A stretch of DNA of 62,412 nucleotides from Evernia prunastri (lineage: Eukaryota > Ascomycota > Lecanoromycetes > Lecanorales > Parmeliaceae). Positions within the stretch are counted from its first letter, which is position 1; each line of letters opens with the position of its first letter. The notes below the pieces were generated by a model. It had not been told where the DNA came from. It did not search any database and saw only the letters and a list, made by a program, of their open reading frames with translations. Positions 51,701 through 62,412 of the stretch are shown here, piece by piece. The stretch is taken from contig NKYR01000175.1 in NCBI GenBank assembly GCA_003184365.1, forward strand, positions 177-62,588, given 5' to 3'. The position numbers were made by a program, and so were the translations under genes.

Positions 51701-54504
51701 ATGCCTCCTTCCCAGCTCAAAAGGCTCAGAACATCGTTAAGGGAACAGGGTGTGGTTGGCCCACAGAAGTCAAAAAAGCAGAGGAAACAAGCCAGCAAAA
51801 ATGGTGCTCTAAATGACGGCAGGGTTCAGCGCAACGCTGCGCTACAAGGCATTCGAGAACAATTCAACCCTTTCGAAGTCAAGGCGCCGTCCCGAAGCAA
51901 ACATGATTTCGTGAGCAACAGCATTGTTGGGGGGAGAGTGGAAAAGGGCGCCACCTCCCGACCTGGAGTCGTGAAAGGCTTGGGGGAAGAAAATGCATGT
52001 CTCTATCCTGCTTTTGCTGATATTGGCTGACCATAGGTCGCATATAGCGCCGAAAGACTCTGTTAGTTGAGATGCAGCGGCGTAAGAAAGTCGGAGGTAT
52101 CATGGACCGCAGGTTTGGCGAAAATGACCCAACGATGACACCCGAAGAGAAGGCCCTCGAGCGCTTTGTGAAGGAGAAGCAGAGAGGAAGCAAGAAGGAT
52201 TCCTTGTTCGACCTGGAAGATGCCGAAGAAGACGAGCAGCTTACACATTTCGGAGAGACTTTGTCGTTCGACAAGCCGGGTAGATTGGAAGATTTTAACG
52301 AGGCTGATCTAAGGGAGTCTGATGACGATCAACTCTTTGCAGATACCGAGGAAAGGCCGCGCAAGAGGCGCAGACTATCAGACACTGATTCGTCAGCAGA
52401 AGGCTCGGTGGAAGAGGATGGTGTACGGCTTGAGCGCCCTAAGACCAAGAAAGAAGTCATGGGGGAGGTCATTGCCAAGTCCAAGCTTCACAAATATGAG
52501 CGGCAGCAGGCCAAAGAAGATGATGACGATCTCCGCGCTGAGCTAGATAAAGGTCTCCCTGATGTCTTCGCACTCATGCGAGGCAATCAAAGACCTCCCC
52601 AGCCGACTGCTGCACAGTCAACTCAAAGCTCTGGCATGAACCCCGATCGACTGGCCTTGCTGAACGGAAAAGACAGGTCCCAGGCCGACAAAGAATATGA
52701 CGAGCGTCTACGCCAGATGGCCATGGATCAAAGAGCAAAACCCACCCTTCGGACTTTGACCGACGAGGAGAAGTTGCAGCAAGAGGCACAAAGGCTGAAA
52801 GAGCTCGAGGAAAATAGGCTTCGAAGGATGAGGGGAGAAACAGAAGATAATGAAATCGATTCTCATGAAATCATGGGAATCGTACACGGAGAGGACATTC
52901 TGGACGAAAATGAAGAAAACACATTTGGTCTCGGTCCGGGTCTACTCGGACAGCATCAAAACCGACATCTTGATGTCGAAGACGAAGATGATTTTGTTAT
53001 CGAAGATAACTTGGTAGCCAGTGGATCTGATGTGGACTTGTCGGGCGACGACGGACCGAATGCGCTAGAGGGCGAGTCCACCGACGACAGTGATGAGCAA
53101 GAGTTCGTCCAAGGTTTGTTATCAAAAGAGGATGCTGGTAGGGCAGACCTCCACTTTGATGAAGGCCAAAATATTGTCCCCAAAGCGAACGGGGCGGCTG
53201 ATGGTCTAGCGTACACATACAAGTGTCCCGAAAACCATGAAGAATTTCTCACCATAACCAGATCGATTGCAATTCAAGGTTTACCAACAGTTGTACAACG
53301 AATTCGAGCCTTATATCATCCTAAACTCGCAAGTGAAAACAAGGTTAAGCTTGGAAGATTTGCAACAGTCCTGGTCGACCATATCTCTTACCTGGCGTGT
53401 CAGCCCGACCATCCGCCATTTGTCGTTTTGGAAACACTGATACGCCACATCCATTCCCTAGCCAAGACCTTCCCTGAAGAGATTGGGCGTGCTTTCAGGG
53501 CACATCTCAAATCAATTCACGAAAACCGGCCTACTGCTCCAACTCCTGGTGATCTCATTATTCTGACAGCCATCGCTTCAACGTTCTCTACATCCGATCA
53601 TTTTCATCAGGTGGTTACTCCAGCGATGCTCTGCATGACTCGCTACCTAGGTCAGGAAGTCCCGCAATCTCTTAACGATCTCGCTACAGGGACATATATC
53701 AGTACTCTCTGCCTCCAGTATCAAAGCCTGTCAAGGAGATACGTTCCAGAAGTCGTCAACTACGTCATCAATGCGTTGTTGGCATTGTCCCCTGTGAAGC
53801 CAAAGCATCTTCCACGGTTGGTTCCACATCGCAGCCTGCCCGATTCATTACGGATCCGTAATACATCGAACACCATCGAAGAGCCGAGGCAACTATCGTT
53901 CTGGGACGTGATCTGTGCACCACAGTCTACAGAAGCTAATGACCAAAGGATTAAAATTGCGCTTATCGAGACGCACCTAGCTATAATTGAGGCTATAGCC
54001 GAGTTGTGGGCCAAGAAATCGGCCTTTTCCGAAGTCTTCGCCATCATCTACTCCACTTTGCGCATACTAGAAAAATCTGACAAGCTCAACGATAATACTA
54101 GAGAGAAGGCTCAGGCAGTAGCAAATGAAGTCTACGAACGACTTCTTCAGTCCCTTTCAGTCCGCCAACCTCTGCGCCTGCACAACCATCGGCCATTGGC
54201 CATCAAAACTTCCATTCCTAAGTTCGAAGAGTCCTACAACCCAGACAAACATTACGACCCTGATCCAGACCGTGCTGAGATGTCCAAGTTGAAAGCCGAG
54301 CATAAGCGCGAGCGCAAGGGCGCACTGAGAGAGTTGAGGAAGGATGCTAACTTCATCGCCAGAGAGAGTTTGAAAGAGAAGAAGGAGAGGGACAGTGCAT
54401 ATGAGAAGAAGTACAAGCGGCTGGTAGCTGAGATCCAGGGAGAGGAAGGTAGGGAAAGCAAGAATTATGAGCGAGAGAGGAGAATGAGAAAGGGGAGAAA
54501 GTAA
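51701..54504 (+). CDS. NOP14: Nop14, small-subunit processome protein
   Basis: Exons 51701-51994 and 52048-54504 give 916 residues, normal for the family. The N-terminus is basic (SQLKRLRTSLREQG). The conserved block VKGLGEENRRKTLLVEM spans the splice site, followed by QRRKKVGGIMDRRFGENDPT. The middle is Asp/Glu-rich. The C-terminal half is helical and ends in a Lys/Arg tail. Nop14 joins the U3 processome in the nucleolus for 18S rRNA maturation and 40S export. The intron begins GC (GCATGT...TATAG), a GC-AG intron. The alternative GT donor upstream would delete the conserved KGLGEE residues. Confidence 0.92.
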
Positions 54505-54872
54505 AGGTGTCTATAGCAAATAGAAACACCAAAGATGCTCATCGCATCTATTCCACATGGTTATCTGTTCCGGTAGTGGAGCCTGTGTGATATGGGTGGA
54601 ATCTTGAGTTGACTGTGAGGCGATTGATTTTTGCGCTGTCGCTCCTGCCATCTCAATTCTCATATCCAATACTCCATTTGACTTACTGCACAGATTGTGG
54701 AAACTCTCTCTGGTCACTCTTCAGCGAAGTAGTCCATTTGATCCGTTCAATGGTACTGTTACATGACATAGCTTACCAGAAGATCATATCTTATTAGCAA
54801 CATCGCCTTCAATATCTCAGAACCCAAAGGAGAGTCATCAAAATAAGGCCCCAACCTCTCCCAGTGCTCGGT
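54505..54872. other. Intergenic
   Basis: 3' end of NOP14 and promoter of the next gene; nothing recognised. Confidence 0.4.
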
Positions 54873-56192
54873 ATGGATTCAACGCCAGACCCCCGGAACG
54901 GCTCAAGTGTGGCAATCCTCGAGAAGGATGGAGGTAAGATCTAGAAACTAGAACAAATTGGGACATTTCTGGGATACCGAAATTTGCTCAAGCCTTGGCC
55001 TTCCTACCTTCTCCATTTAAATGTGTTTTCAGTTGCTAATGGTACGTCAACTTTAGACACTTCCTCTTGCCCTCCAACACCAGATATCATGGAAGTCGAC
55101 CAGTCAAACGACGAAGCGAGAACCAGTGAGCCCATCACGGAATCGCCACCCCAAGAGTACGCTCTACCTGATCAGCAAGATGACCTCAAGCTGGGGTCCT
55201 CTGTCGCGAATCAAGAACACCTAGATGGGGAGCCAGATGAGCAAGATGGCCTCAGGCTGGAGTCCACCGTCTTGAATCAAGAGCACCTAGATGGGGAGCC
55301 AAATGAGCAAGATGGCCTCAAGCTGGACTCCACTGTCTCGAATCAAGAGCACCTAGATGGGGAGCCGACTTCAAATTCGCCAGCGCAGGAGCGCTTCGTC
55401 CCGAGCAACCAGGAGGGCCAGAAATCTTCCGCAGTAACGATTGTCGACAGGATAATCAATCTTGGTCAAGATCAGACCGCGGTCCCGTTATCCCGAAGGG
55501 CTACATTCCGCCCTGTAATCATCGTCTCGGAGGAAGTCTCGGGGCAAGAGCCAAAGGAGCAGTCTCCAGCAGTTGGACGTGCACGGATCCAACAACCTCA
55601 ACTTGGAGGCGTGCAAGGGTCCCTAGCATACGGCTGGCAGGAGAGCAATGTGGCTCAGCCCTCGGGCGCTTCAGCTGGAGAATCGTCTTCTCTTAATGAT
55701 CAAAGAAGAACCGAAGTCCAAGTAAGCGACCCAAGTAGCCATCTAAAGGCCGGGTCACCCGCCTTGGGCCGAGAGCCTCAAGGCAATGCTCCTGGCAGCA
55801 GATTCGATACACTTTTTCAAGGCGGACGAGTCCTTCCTCCATTGCACATGACTCAGCGCCCACTTCCCAAGTTGCCTGGCCCCAATCAAAATCAGGAGGA
55901 GCAACCCTTTCGGCTGCCTCTGATTGCAGAACTTGACAGACCCTCTAAGCACACTCGGTGGGACTCGCAACGCAAACACGGATGGCGTGGCTATGTGCCT
56001 GATGTATACGAAAGCAGACGCCTAGAAGAACAGACCGCAGACGGTCAGCCGCGTCAATTGGTTGAAGGAGCTACGCAGCCCCTCGGGCCACCAATGAAAC
56101 CCTTTGACAGCAAGACAGCTGAGGCGGTAGCGCAAGAGCAGTGCAGGCGTCTCCAGAGGGACACAGAGATACGCGAGAATTCAAGAACGTAA
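54873..56192 (+). CDS. Disordered protein with three 22-residue tandem repeats
   Basis: Exons 54873-54933 and 55033-56192 with a 99-base intron give 406 residues. It is rich in Gln, Glu, Pro and Ser. Residues about 67-132 are three direct repeats of 22 residues, each ending NQEHLDGEP. The rest is low in hydrophobic residues apart from VTIVDRIINLG and a C-terminal stretch (HTRWDSQRKHGWRGYVPDVY). No signal peptide, membrane segment or known domain. Its end faces EAF6, 188 bases apart. I do not recognise the family; the intron and clean frame argue that it is a real gene. Confidence 0.55.
55170..55367 (+). repeat. In-frame minisatellite, 3 x 66 bp
   Basis: Units at 55170-55235, 55236-55301 and 55302-55367. 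Units 2 and 3 differ at a few bases; unit 1 is slightly more diverged. The unit length keeps the reading frame. Confidence 0.9.
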
Positions 56193-56380
56193 AGTCGTGA
56201 CTGCTCACAGAGGATTTGGGTGTGTCGTTTGAGAAAAGATCCATAAGATTGAAAGGGTCGATGGTCCGACGCACTCATGTTGTAGATAATGCTGTGATTA
56301 TTCCTAATTCGCAGTTGCACGCCTGGGTATCTTCGCACACAGAAAGCGTTTGAACTTGTCATGGCCAGAAAAAGTAGGAT

Positions 56381-57080
56381 TCAATCCCCCACTCCACCCC
56401 GAGCGTAAGTAATCTTCAGCCTCTTTGGAGCTCTACCATCGTTATCCTCCTCCTCTTTCTCCCCCTTTTTCTTCTTATTATTCTGACCCGCCTTCATGCT
56501 CGTCGGATTAGTCGGCGTAGCGTGGTTGTTCTCTCTGGCGGAAAATGAACCATTTGGATTGCCTGGCGTGGGAGTGGGGCCATGGGATGGTGTCGTCTGA
56601 GCCGAAGAGCTCGGGGAGAGCTCCTAATATCAATCAAACACTCAGCCCTTCCATATCATCCATACAGATCCCACGCATGCCTTACCCTCATAAAGCTAGC
56701 CGAGCTCCTCGAAAAGACCCTATCGCTCTCCAAAATCTGCCCCTTCCTCCTCGTATTCGTCCCACCGCCCGTGTTCGCATTCGTAGCGCCAGCCGTCGTG
56801 GAGCCTTTGATGTAATTGTCGAAGCCTTTGATGATGTTGCCGGGGCCCGTCTCTTCGAGGTAAGAGGCCTCGTAGCGGTAGATTTGGTCTTCGAGCGTAG
56901 CCTGGCAGCAGAACGAGGATGTCAGAAGGTGTTTTGCACAATTGCGGGTTTTGGACGGGTCGAGACCATGTTCTTGTCCAACAGGCGCTTCTTCTGCAGC
57001 GTTTCCCTCAGGTCGCGCTTGAGTTTCTCGTAGTATGGGAGACCACGGGTGTTGTCGGGTGGGGGGATATTCTCGGCCAT
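56381..57080 (-). CDS. EAF6: EAF6, subunit of the NuA4 histone acetyltransferase
   Basis: Three exons (57080-56967, 56901-56686, 56623-56381) give 190 residues. Exon 1 encodes RGLPYYEKLKRDLRETLQKK, the N-terminal coiled coil. Exon 2 gives LEDQIYRYEASYLEETGPGN, then NIIKGFDNYIKGS, the family's core signature, and ESDRVFSRSSASFMR. Exon 3 is Pro/Ser/Thr-rich with a Lys cluster and ends KRLKITYARGG. Eaf6 is a small scaffold protein that bridges subunits of NuA4 (and related MYST complexes) on chromatin. All three exon joins are in phase. Length is usual for filamentous fungi. Confidence 0.93.
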
Positions 57081-58123
57081 GTTGGAGTATGCACAGTGTC
57101 TACCTCGAATGGTTGCTGTGGAGTGAGTGTCTAAGGTATCGTGGGCATGTACTCAGTATCCAAGCCGCATAGCTACTTCTAAATAAACCTCATTCAACGC
57201 TAAGTGTTACTACAATATAGGTCTGTAACACTTTTTCTTGGCTATAATATGATTAAATGAAGTAAACGATTCTTATTCTTATCATATATACAGTTCTTAA
57301 TTTCTAGCGTATTTTTTTCTTATTGAATCTGTGTATTTTTGCTCGTACATACTACTCGTAACCGTATCGTTTCAGGCGCTAAAACTTAGATTAGCTGAGG
57401 TTGAGAGGCATCCCAGTGTACTCGACCATCTCTCTGTGCCTCAACCATCATCTCTTTTTTATTTACATCCCGTCGTAGTCTCATTGCTGCAAAGCATTGG
57501 TTAAATCATAAAGTACATTTACTTACTCCATCTACAAATACCATACAGGGAGCGCTTACAGGACAATCTTTTGGTAAGTTACCCACTGGTCATTGAGACG
57601 AAGGATCTGCAATGACCTACTGCGAAGGCATAACTATCTGCTGTTGGAAGACGATGAACATAAAGAGCAGTGGGAAGTGGGAACGGAATCTCAGTTATTG
57701 TTCCAAGCCAGCAAGGTCGTAACGTTATGTTGTCAACCTGCCAGGCCCCAAATCTTTCCACAACCCGGCCGCGCATTCCCAACGACCTTTGTAGGAAAGC
57801 GTTCTCTCGCTCGATCAGCTGAATTTTTTATATATATGAGGCTTCTCCATCCTGGCCGGCAGCTCATCCACTCCCGCTATCAATTTAGACTATTAAAAGC
57901 ACGGGGAGCACTTTGATGTTGAAATTACATCATATTCTTTCACAGACACCCGTTCCCTAAACCCGATTACATTGCGCCTTCGAAATGACGACTTTCTCCA
58001 CCAGCAATCGCATCCGAGTCCAATCCTTGCCAGTGGTGGGAATCAGGCGCAGCTTTCGGGATAGGTGTTGATGGGTTGCCAGCCCGTGCGCACTTTCGTA
58101 TCGATCCTTACTCCACCACGACA
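57081..58123. other. Intergenic, 1.0 kb
   Basis: AT-rich in 57180-57380. No gene or repeat that I can support; the plus-strand frame at 57593-57916 lacks an ATG at its start and shows no family. Confidence 0.4.
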
Positions 58124-58945
58124 TCAACTTGTCTCTACTCCTGTCACATTGAGCGAGTCTAGCATATACCACTTCCTTATAGCTCCGTATCCCAGCTTGC
58201 CTCTAACGCTATCAACCACATCAAAATACGCGCTATGCCATTCTTGCTTCTCCTCAAAGAATTTTGGCAACCCGTTCTCTCCGAGTACCTCTCCCACATC
58301 TGCCCATGTGAGACGTCTGTACTCCCAACCAGGACTGATTTCGAAGATCACTAGACAATGATTCCAGGGTCAGTCTTGCTTCTTTGAGGGACTTTGCGAG
58401 CCGTCAAACACGCCTGGAGAGGTAAACCTGCCAAAATGTGTCTCAAGACTCAACTATTGGTTCAGAAGAGGAAATATGGACTCCGGAAAACACGTACTGG
58501 TGTTGATGCGACTACCTGTCTCCTTACTGAACTTTCCGTCTAGCAAGACCGCCGCTTGCTTCTTTCCTACGGCAGTCTGGGCTGCTTCGAGAGTGTGCAG
58601 AATCTTCTCGGGCGAGAGTACCCAGGCGCCAACGTTGATTGTCAGGGATAAGGTGTCGCTGATGCTCCACGTCACTCTCCAGTAGCCGACTTCAGTCGAA
58701 AGGTCTGTGGATGTCGAACCAGGTCTTATGCTGGCGTTGGTGGCATTCAGTCTTTGACCCACCTCTGGTCCGATCGAGCTGTTGAATGTCTGTGGAAGAG
58801 TGATGGAAAGGTCATTAACAGCATCGGGTAGATAGGGAAAAACGGACGAAGTGGGAGCCGAGGATGTCAAACAAGAGAGAACAATGAAGAAGCTCAGTGA
58901 TGCAGCAACACATCGATGAACATGCATATGTGTGAGACAGTCCAT
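58124..58945 (-). CDS. Small, probably secreted protein of unknown function
   Basis: Exons 58945-58498 and 58350-58124 with a 147-base intron give 224 residues. A hydrophobic signal peptide (CVAASLSFFIVLSCLTSSAP, residues about 12-31) is followed by a Ser/Thr-rich region with several N-glycosylation sequons (NSS, NAT, NAS). The mature part has alternating strands, such as WRVTWSISDTLSLTINVGAW, and an aromatic C-terminal half (GWEYRRLTWADVGEVLGENG). A single Cys in the mature part argues against a classic Cys-rich effector. No family recognised. Confidence 0.6.
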
Positions 58946-60303
58946 ACTACGGAGATGTTTACTTATCGTCTCAAAAACTTGGGCGTTGTAGAAAGTGCTG
59001 TCGTAACCCGAGATGAATTACGCGCATTAGGCGAATACCATGCACTACTTCGCGCCCCGGAAGATGCGGCACCCTTGTGTCCTGACCTACCCTGGCCGCT
59101 AGTGAATAGAATTCCAGAGGTCCATCTCGGAAGAAAGAGGTTGTCGAGAAAACAGAGGTGCCAATAGCGCTTCTACGCGGTGGCACGTAGACAACATGTA
59201 GGGGTCAGCTGCTACTCGTGCCAGGTATACAACTACTTCGACATATTCCGTCAGTCCCTTCGAACCCCAGGTACGCCAGATGGGCTGATGTACAATATCA
59301 TAGTCAGTTACAAGAACCTCCACCTTGTCTCGCTGGTCTGACGTACTTAGTCAAGTGTAGTCCCTGATCCGGATTGAGAGCATGAGCATCCACAAGGCGT
59401 GGAGCACAATTACGTATGATAATTCTTGGGACGACCTAAATCGGCGCCGACTTTTGGCTTCCCATGGTGGGTAGCGAGCTATACTAAGGTTATACCGAAC
59501 GAGCAGCTTCTACCTACTATATCCATCCCACGCTGCAAATACTGCGTACGACAAGGGCTTCCAACCACGCGCGATGAGAGCAGGCCACAGACGAAGACTT
59601 GTGGCCAAGTCAGGCGAGCCAGCGTTTACTCCAGCAGAGTCTGGCTGATCAGCTCAGCGGTGAAAGAAGATCCTTGGAGTGATGCATTCATTGTATGAAG
59701 AAGACCCGAGGTAATAGAGAGGTGCCACCAAGGACCGTAAGTCCTTATGACGGTGCTGAGCATGCGGACCTTGGGGCCTGTCACTCGAGTCTCAATCTCA
59801 CGATTAACGTTGATCGGATCCCCTGCTGAAATGAATTTTGAGCCGGCAGCCAGGACGAGCCTGAGATCAAACATGATGGATGCATTATTAGCGCATCCTT
59901 GCAGAGCTTACTCTATACTAAACCGTGAAGACTGGCTGATTATACGTAAGTAAGCTGCGGTCATGATTGGATGACCGGTTTCGATCAGTGAAACGAGCGG
60001 CGGCGCCCGAAGAGTTGCACCGAGGCTGCACTGTACTGTGTCGGATAGCTCTTAAGCCAGAGAGACCAGGCAGTAGGCTCGCTTCCCAGAAGGAAGAAGT
60101 GGTCGGTCCATGCCGAGGCATCGAATGAGGATATTAATTAGAAGGCGAGACGCAGCCAGCACGGCACCCTGGGAGGGCTTTGAGACGTTTGATTGGTCAC
60201 AAAGGCATCTATAGGGGCTTTTTCTTGCATTTGGGTACGTCCCTTCTAGACATCATTCAGAAAGCAGGGAAATCCTGTTTGAACTTGCTTTTGGTACGGA
60301 GTC
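58946..60303. other. Unresolved region with minus-strand open fragments
   Basis: Two minus-strand fragments look protein-like: 59874-59626 (MFDLRLVLAAGSKFISAGDP, then MLSTVIRTYGPWWHLSITSG) and 59323-59099 (DYDIVHQPIWRTWGSKGL). I could not connect them with splice sites in one frame. They may be exons of an unmodelled gene, a C-terminal continuation of the gene at 60304-61229, or a pseudogene. Confidence 0.3.
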
Positions 60304-61229
60304 CTATGAGCTGTCCACCGACCCACTACCACCGTGTCCTGCACTTTGAGAGAAAGAAACATTAACCAGCTGCGCGGACGTCAGACTTGGTGAATCGCTC
60401 AGCGACACTCCCGCGACATGGATCTGATGGTTGATGACAGAATCTGTGTCCCACAGAAACACACCGATAGAACTGTAAGTCCCTGTTATCCCTTAGCGAC
60501 TGTGAAAATCAAACATCGAAGCTGGGCGAAAAGCCTGAACCAGAGATAAGGGACTATGAACGTACCAGCGATATCATACCCTGTGGGATTCACAAAGCCC
60601 AGCCCGCCTGCCCTCCCCTTGCTCTTCCCAAGAACCGGACTAAGGCACCCTTCCAAGACGTTCTTCGCTGCATTCTCCAACTGAATGTACGTACACAAAT
60701 CACTCGTCGGAAAACTCGTCCCCGGCACCGCGCCCCCAGGCAAATCTTTCAGCATCACAATAGCCATCGTGCAGCTCTTGTACTTATATTTCCTAGGTGT
60801 AGTTTGGGCGAATCGCGAGGGGAATGGGGGGTTCAGCCCTGCGGCGAGGAATTCGAGCATCATGCTGTTGTATTTGTCGACTTCGCGGTTGTGGAATTTG
60901 TCCAGGGCGGTGTAGCAGTCGCCCGCAAGGAAGTGCTCGGTGGCCCAGTCGTGAGAGTTGATACATTCTACGCAGACCTCCGAGTTAGAATTGCTCTGTC
61001 CAAGGCAGGAAATGGAGTTGCACGAAAAGATCACCCTGTTCCCGAAACACGTCTTATGACTCGACTTCACCCACGAACAGAAAAATGACATCTCGAAAAA
61101 GTACGTACGGAGGTTCGATACAGAGGCGGAGGTGTTTACGGTAGGGAAAAGGGTGAGCGGGGAGGAAGAGCTGAGGTGGACGAGGGTGGGAAGAGCTGCG
61201 ATGAAGGTGGAAGAAGCTGAGAAGATCAT
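60304..61229 (-). CDS. Probably secreted protein of unknown function
   Basis: Exons 61229-61105, 61035-60566 and 60482-60304 give 257 residues. The N-terminus (MIFSASSTFIAALPTLVHLS) can serve as a signal peptide. Exon 2 contains the Cys-rich NSEVCVECINSHDWATEHFL and a KSCTMAIVMLKDLPGG segment, then TSDLCTYIQLENAAKNVLEG and GGLGFVNPTGYDIAG. Exon 3 adds YSSIGVFLWDTDSVINHQIH. The first intron (69 bases) is a multiple of three, so a read-through form is possible. The third exon might splice again at 60367 into unresolved sequence downstream, so the C-terminus is uncertain. No family recognised. Confidence 0.5.
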
Positions 61230-62345
61230 TGCGAAACAATGGCGATTCTCAGGTGCTGTCGTCGGATCATCGATGACTGCTCTGCATATACAGTCCTGAT
61301 GTCAAATTCACCCATGCCGAGTAGGTAGTCTCACACTGCGTAAATAAGTTCGTGGGGCCAGGGTTGTATCTACACATTTGATATCCCTCGGACATCCTCG
61401 GGGTACCGGAAAGGGAATTCGGATGTATGCAAGATACAGTATCCGCAGATCGCGCGAGGCTATGGAGAGGCTCTGACAGCGGGTATCTGCAGAAGCGGAC
61501 GATCAATATGAGACAGTTCGATGAAGACGGATGATGTGATTAAAATTTTCAAACAAGACGACAACATTGGCCTCCGGATAAGACGCTTTGATCAGCACTT
61601 ATCAAGGGGAATGTATATGGAGCGTTTGTAGGTACAGATTGACAGATGTTTGAAACTATGGGAGGGTAAAATCATAGAAGGGCAGCAGTGAAGACATAAT
61701 TTCAACATGCCCTCAATCTTTTCCGTCGATTAATTATCCGTCCCTTGTGCTAGACGAAATCGTGGGTGCTACCTTGCTGTTGGGAAGTGCGATAGACTGA
61801 TATTAGCTAACATTTGGCTGGTCGACATTTTGAATTGATGGGTCCGCTGCTGCCAGTTATCTTGCTTTCAACGCCAGCGCAAAGAGGAGGGATAAGCGGG
61901 AAGCCCTGACTGTGCTGCGCAAGAGCCCTGGACAATGGAAGCAGGACAATGGAAGCAGTCGCGCGGTTGAGACGATAGGCTGTCCCAAGATGCAGTGATC
62001 GTGATCGAATGCTGGCTGCAATACCGCTACAGAATTCCGCAATTAGAATCAGCTATTTGGAGAATAGACATTAATTGAACAGACATTGGAGTAGTTGAGA
62101 AATATGAGATTTTTGATGCCTAGCCTGTCTCCGGACTGCTGTGCAACGCCAACCTAAAGCGGCACTCACCGCTAGTCTCGATACAGGATGAGGCAGCATA
62201 CCGAGGGGCATATGTCAGATCATGGGAGACTTTCTCGCAACGCTCGAATCACACCATTGCGCTGTAGAAAGTAGTTATACATATTCAGATCTTCAGTAAG
62301 ATTAGAGTCACTCTCAATTGACTGCAGAGAACGTCCATATCTTTG
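61230..62345. other. Intergenic, 1.1 kb
   Basis: No gene that I can support. It ends at the LTR of family A. Confidence 0.4.
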
Positions 62346-62412
62346 TTGTTACGGACGTACCCTAGGTGTCAGGCACATAGGGAGTGTTTATGGCTATGTG
62401 TCTAGCACATAG
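62346..62412 (+). repeat. Start of a family A LTR, cut by the window edge
   Basis: Begins TGTTACGGACG and matches the first 67 bases of the copy at 1871 without visible difference, so it may belong to a young, perhaps complete element outside the window. Confidence 0.85.

Noticed and set aside
57593..57916. 107-codon plus-strand ORF
   Set aside because: No start codon at its beginning, no domain, and no splice partner.

Overview
The window looks like nuclear DNA of a filamentous ascomycete (Pezizomycotina). Most genes carry several introns of about 40-150 bases with GT...CTNAY...AG signals. There is a fluG-type gene, a fungal-type DNA ligase IV, BRR2, NOP14, ORC3 and EAF6. Gene-poor stretches are very AT-rich, TpA-rich and poor in CpA/TpG, the signature expected from repeat-induced point mutation (RIP). 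A class cannot be fixed from sequence alone.

Layout. 1-5.3 kb is a transposon graveyard: a collapsed Ty3/gypsy-like element with a gag fragment, a 469-bp hAT-like MITE with an 8-bp target duplication, solo LTRs of two families, RIP-decayed reading frames and a decayed non-transposon fragment. 5.3-12.4 kb holds two divergent housekeeping-type genes, a hotdog-fold thioesterase (-) and an RluA-type pseudouridine synthase (+). They are separated by a 4.56-kb nested insertion: a long-inverted-repeat element (arms about 1 kb, 6-bp target duplication ATGCAA), hit afterwards by a pogo/Fot1-like element and by two different solo LTRs. 12.7-21.2 kb: fluG-like amidohydrolase/glutamine-synthetase fusion, a divergent 6-phosphogluconate dehydrogenase, and a disordered protein with an overlapping uORF. 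21.8-25.5 kb: DNA ligase IV (-). 26.1-28.8 kb: four direct copies of a dispersed repeat broken by single Ns that mark collapsed assembly. 29.1-35.8 kb: intronless BRR2. 37-49.9 kb: a small conserved-looking protein, a DPP5-like S9 peptidase, a mitochondrial PPR protein (-), a DEAD-box helicase (-) and ORC3 (+). 50-57 kb: ARM-like protein (-), NOP14 (+), a disordered protein with 22-residue repeats (+) and EAF6 (-). 58-61.3 kb: two small, probably secreted, unrecognised proteins (-). The window ends in another copy of the 225-bp LTR.

How it fits together. The genic core is ordinary: splicing (BRR2), ribosome biogenesis (NOP14), replication origin binding (ORC3), NHEJ (LIG4), chromatin acetylation (EAF6), mitochondrial gene expression (PPR, DEAD-box). 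Several pairs are head-to-head with short shared promoters (helicase/ORC3 382 bp; ARM/NOP14 202 bp). The thioesterase/pseudouridine synthase pair was apparently of the same kind, with about 186 bp between start codons, before the nested insertion split it.

Exon models were built by hand from splice signals. For the thioesterase, pseudouridine synthase, fluG, 6PGDH, LIG4, DPP5, helicase, ORC3, NOP14, EAF6, the 406-aa protein and the two secreted proteins, the summed coding length is an exact multiple of three. The ARM gene needs one extra base.
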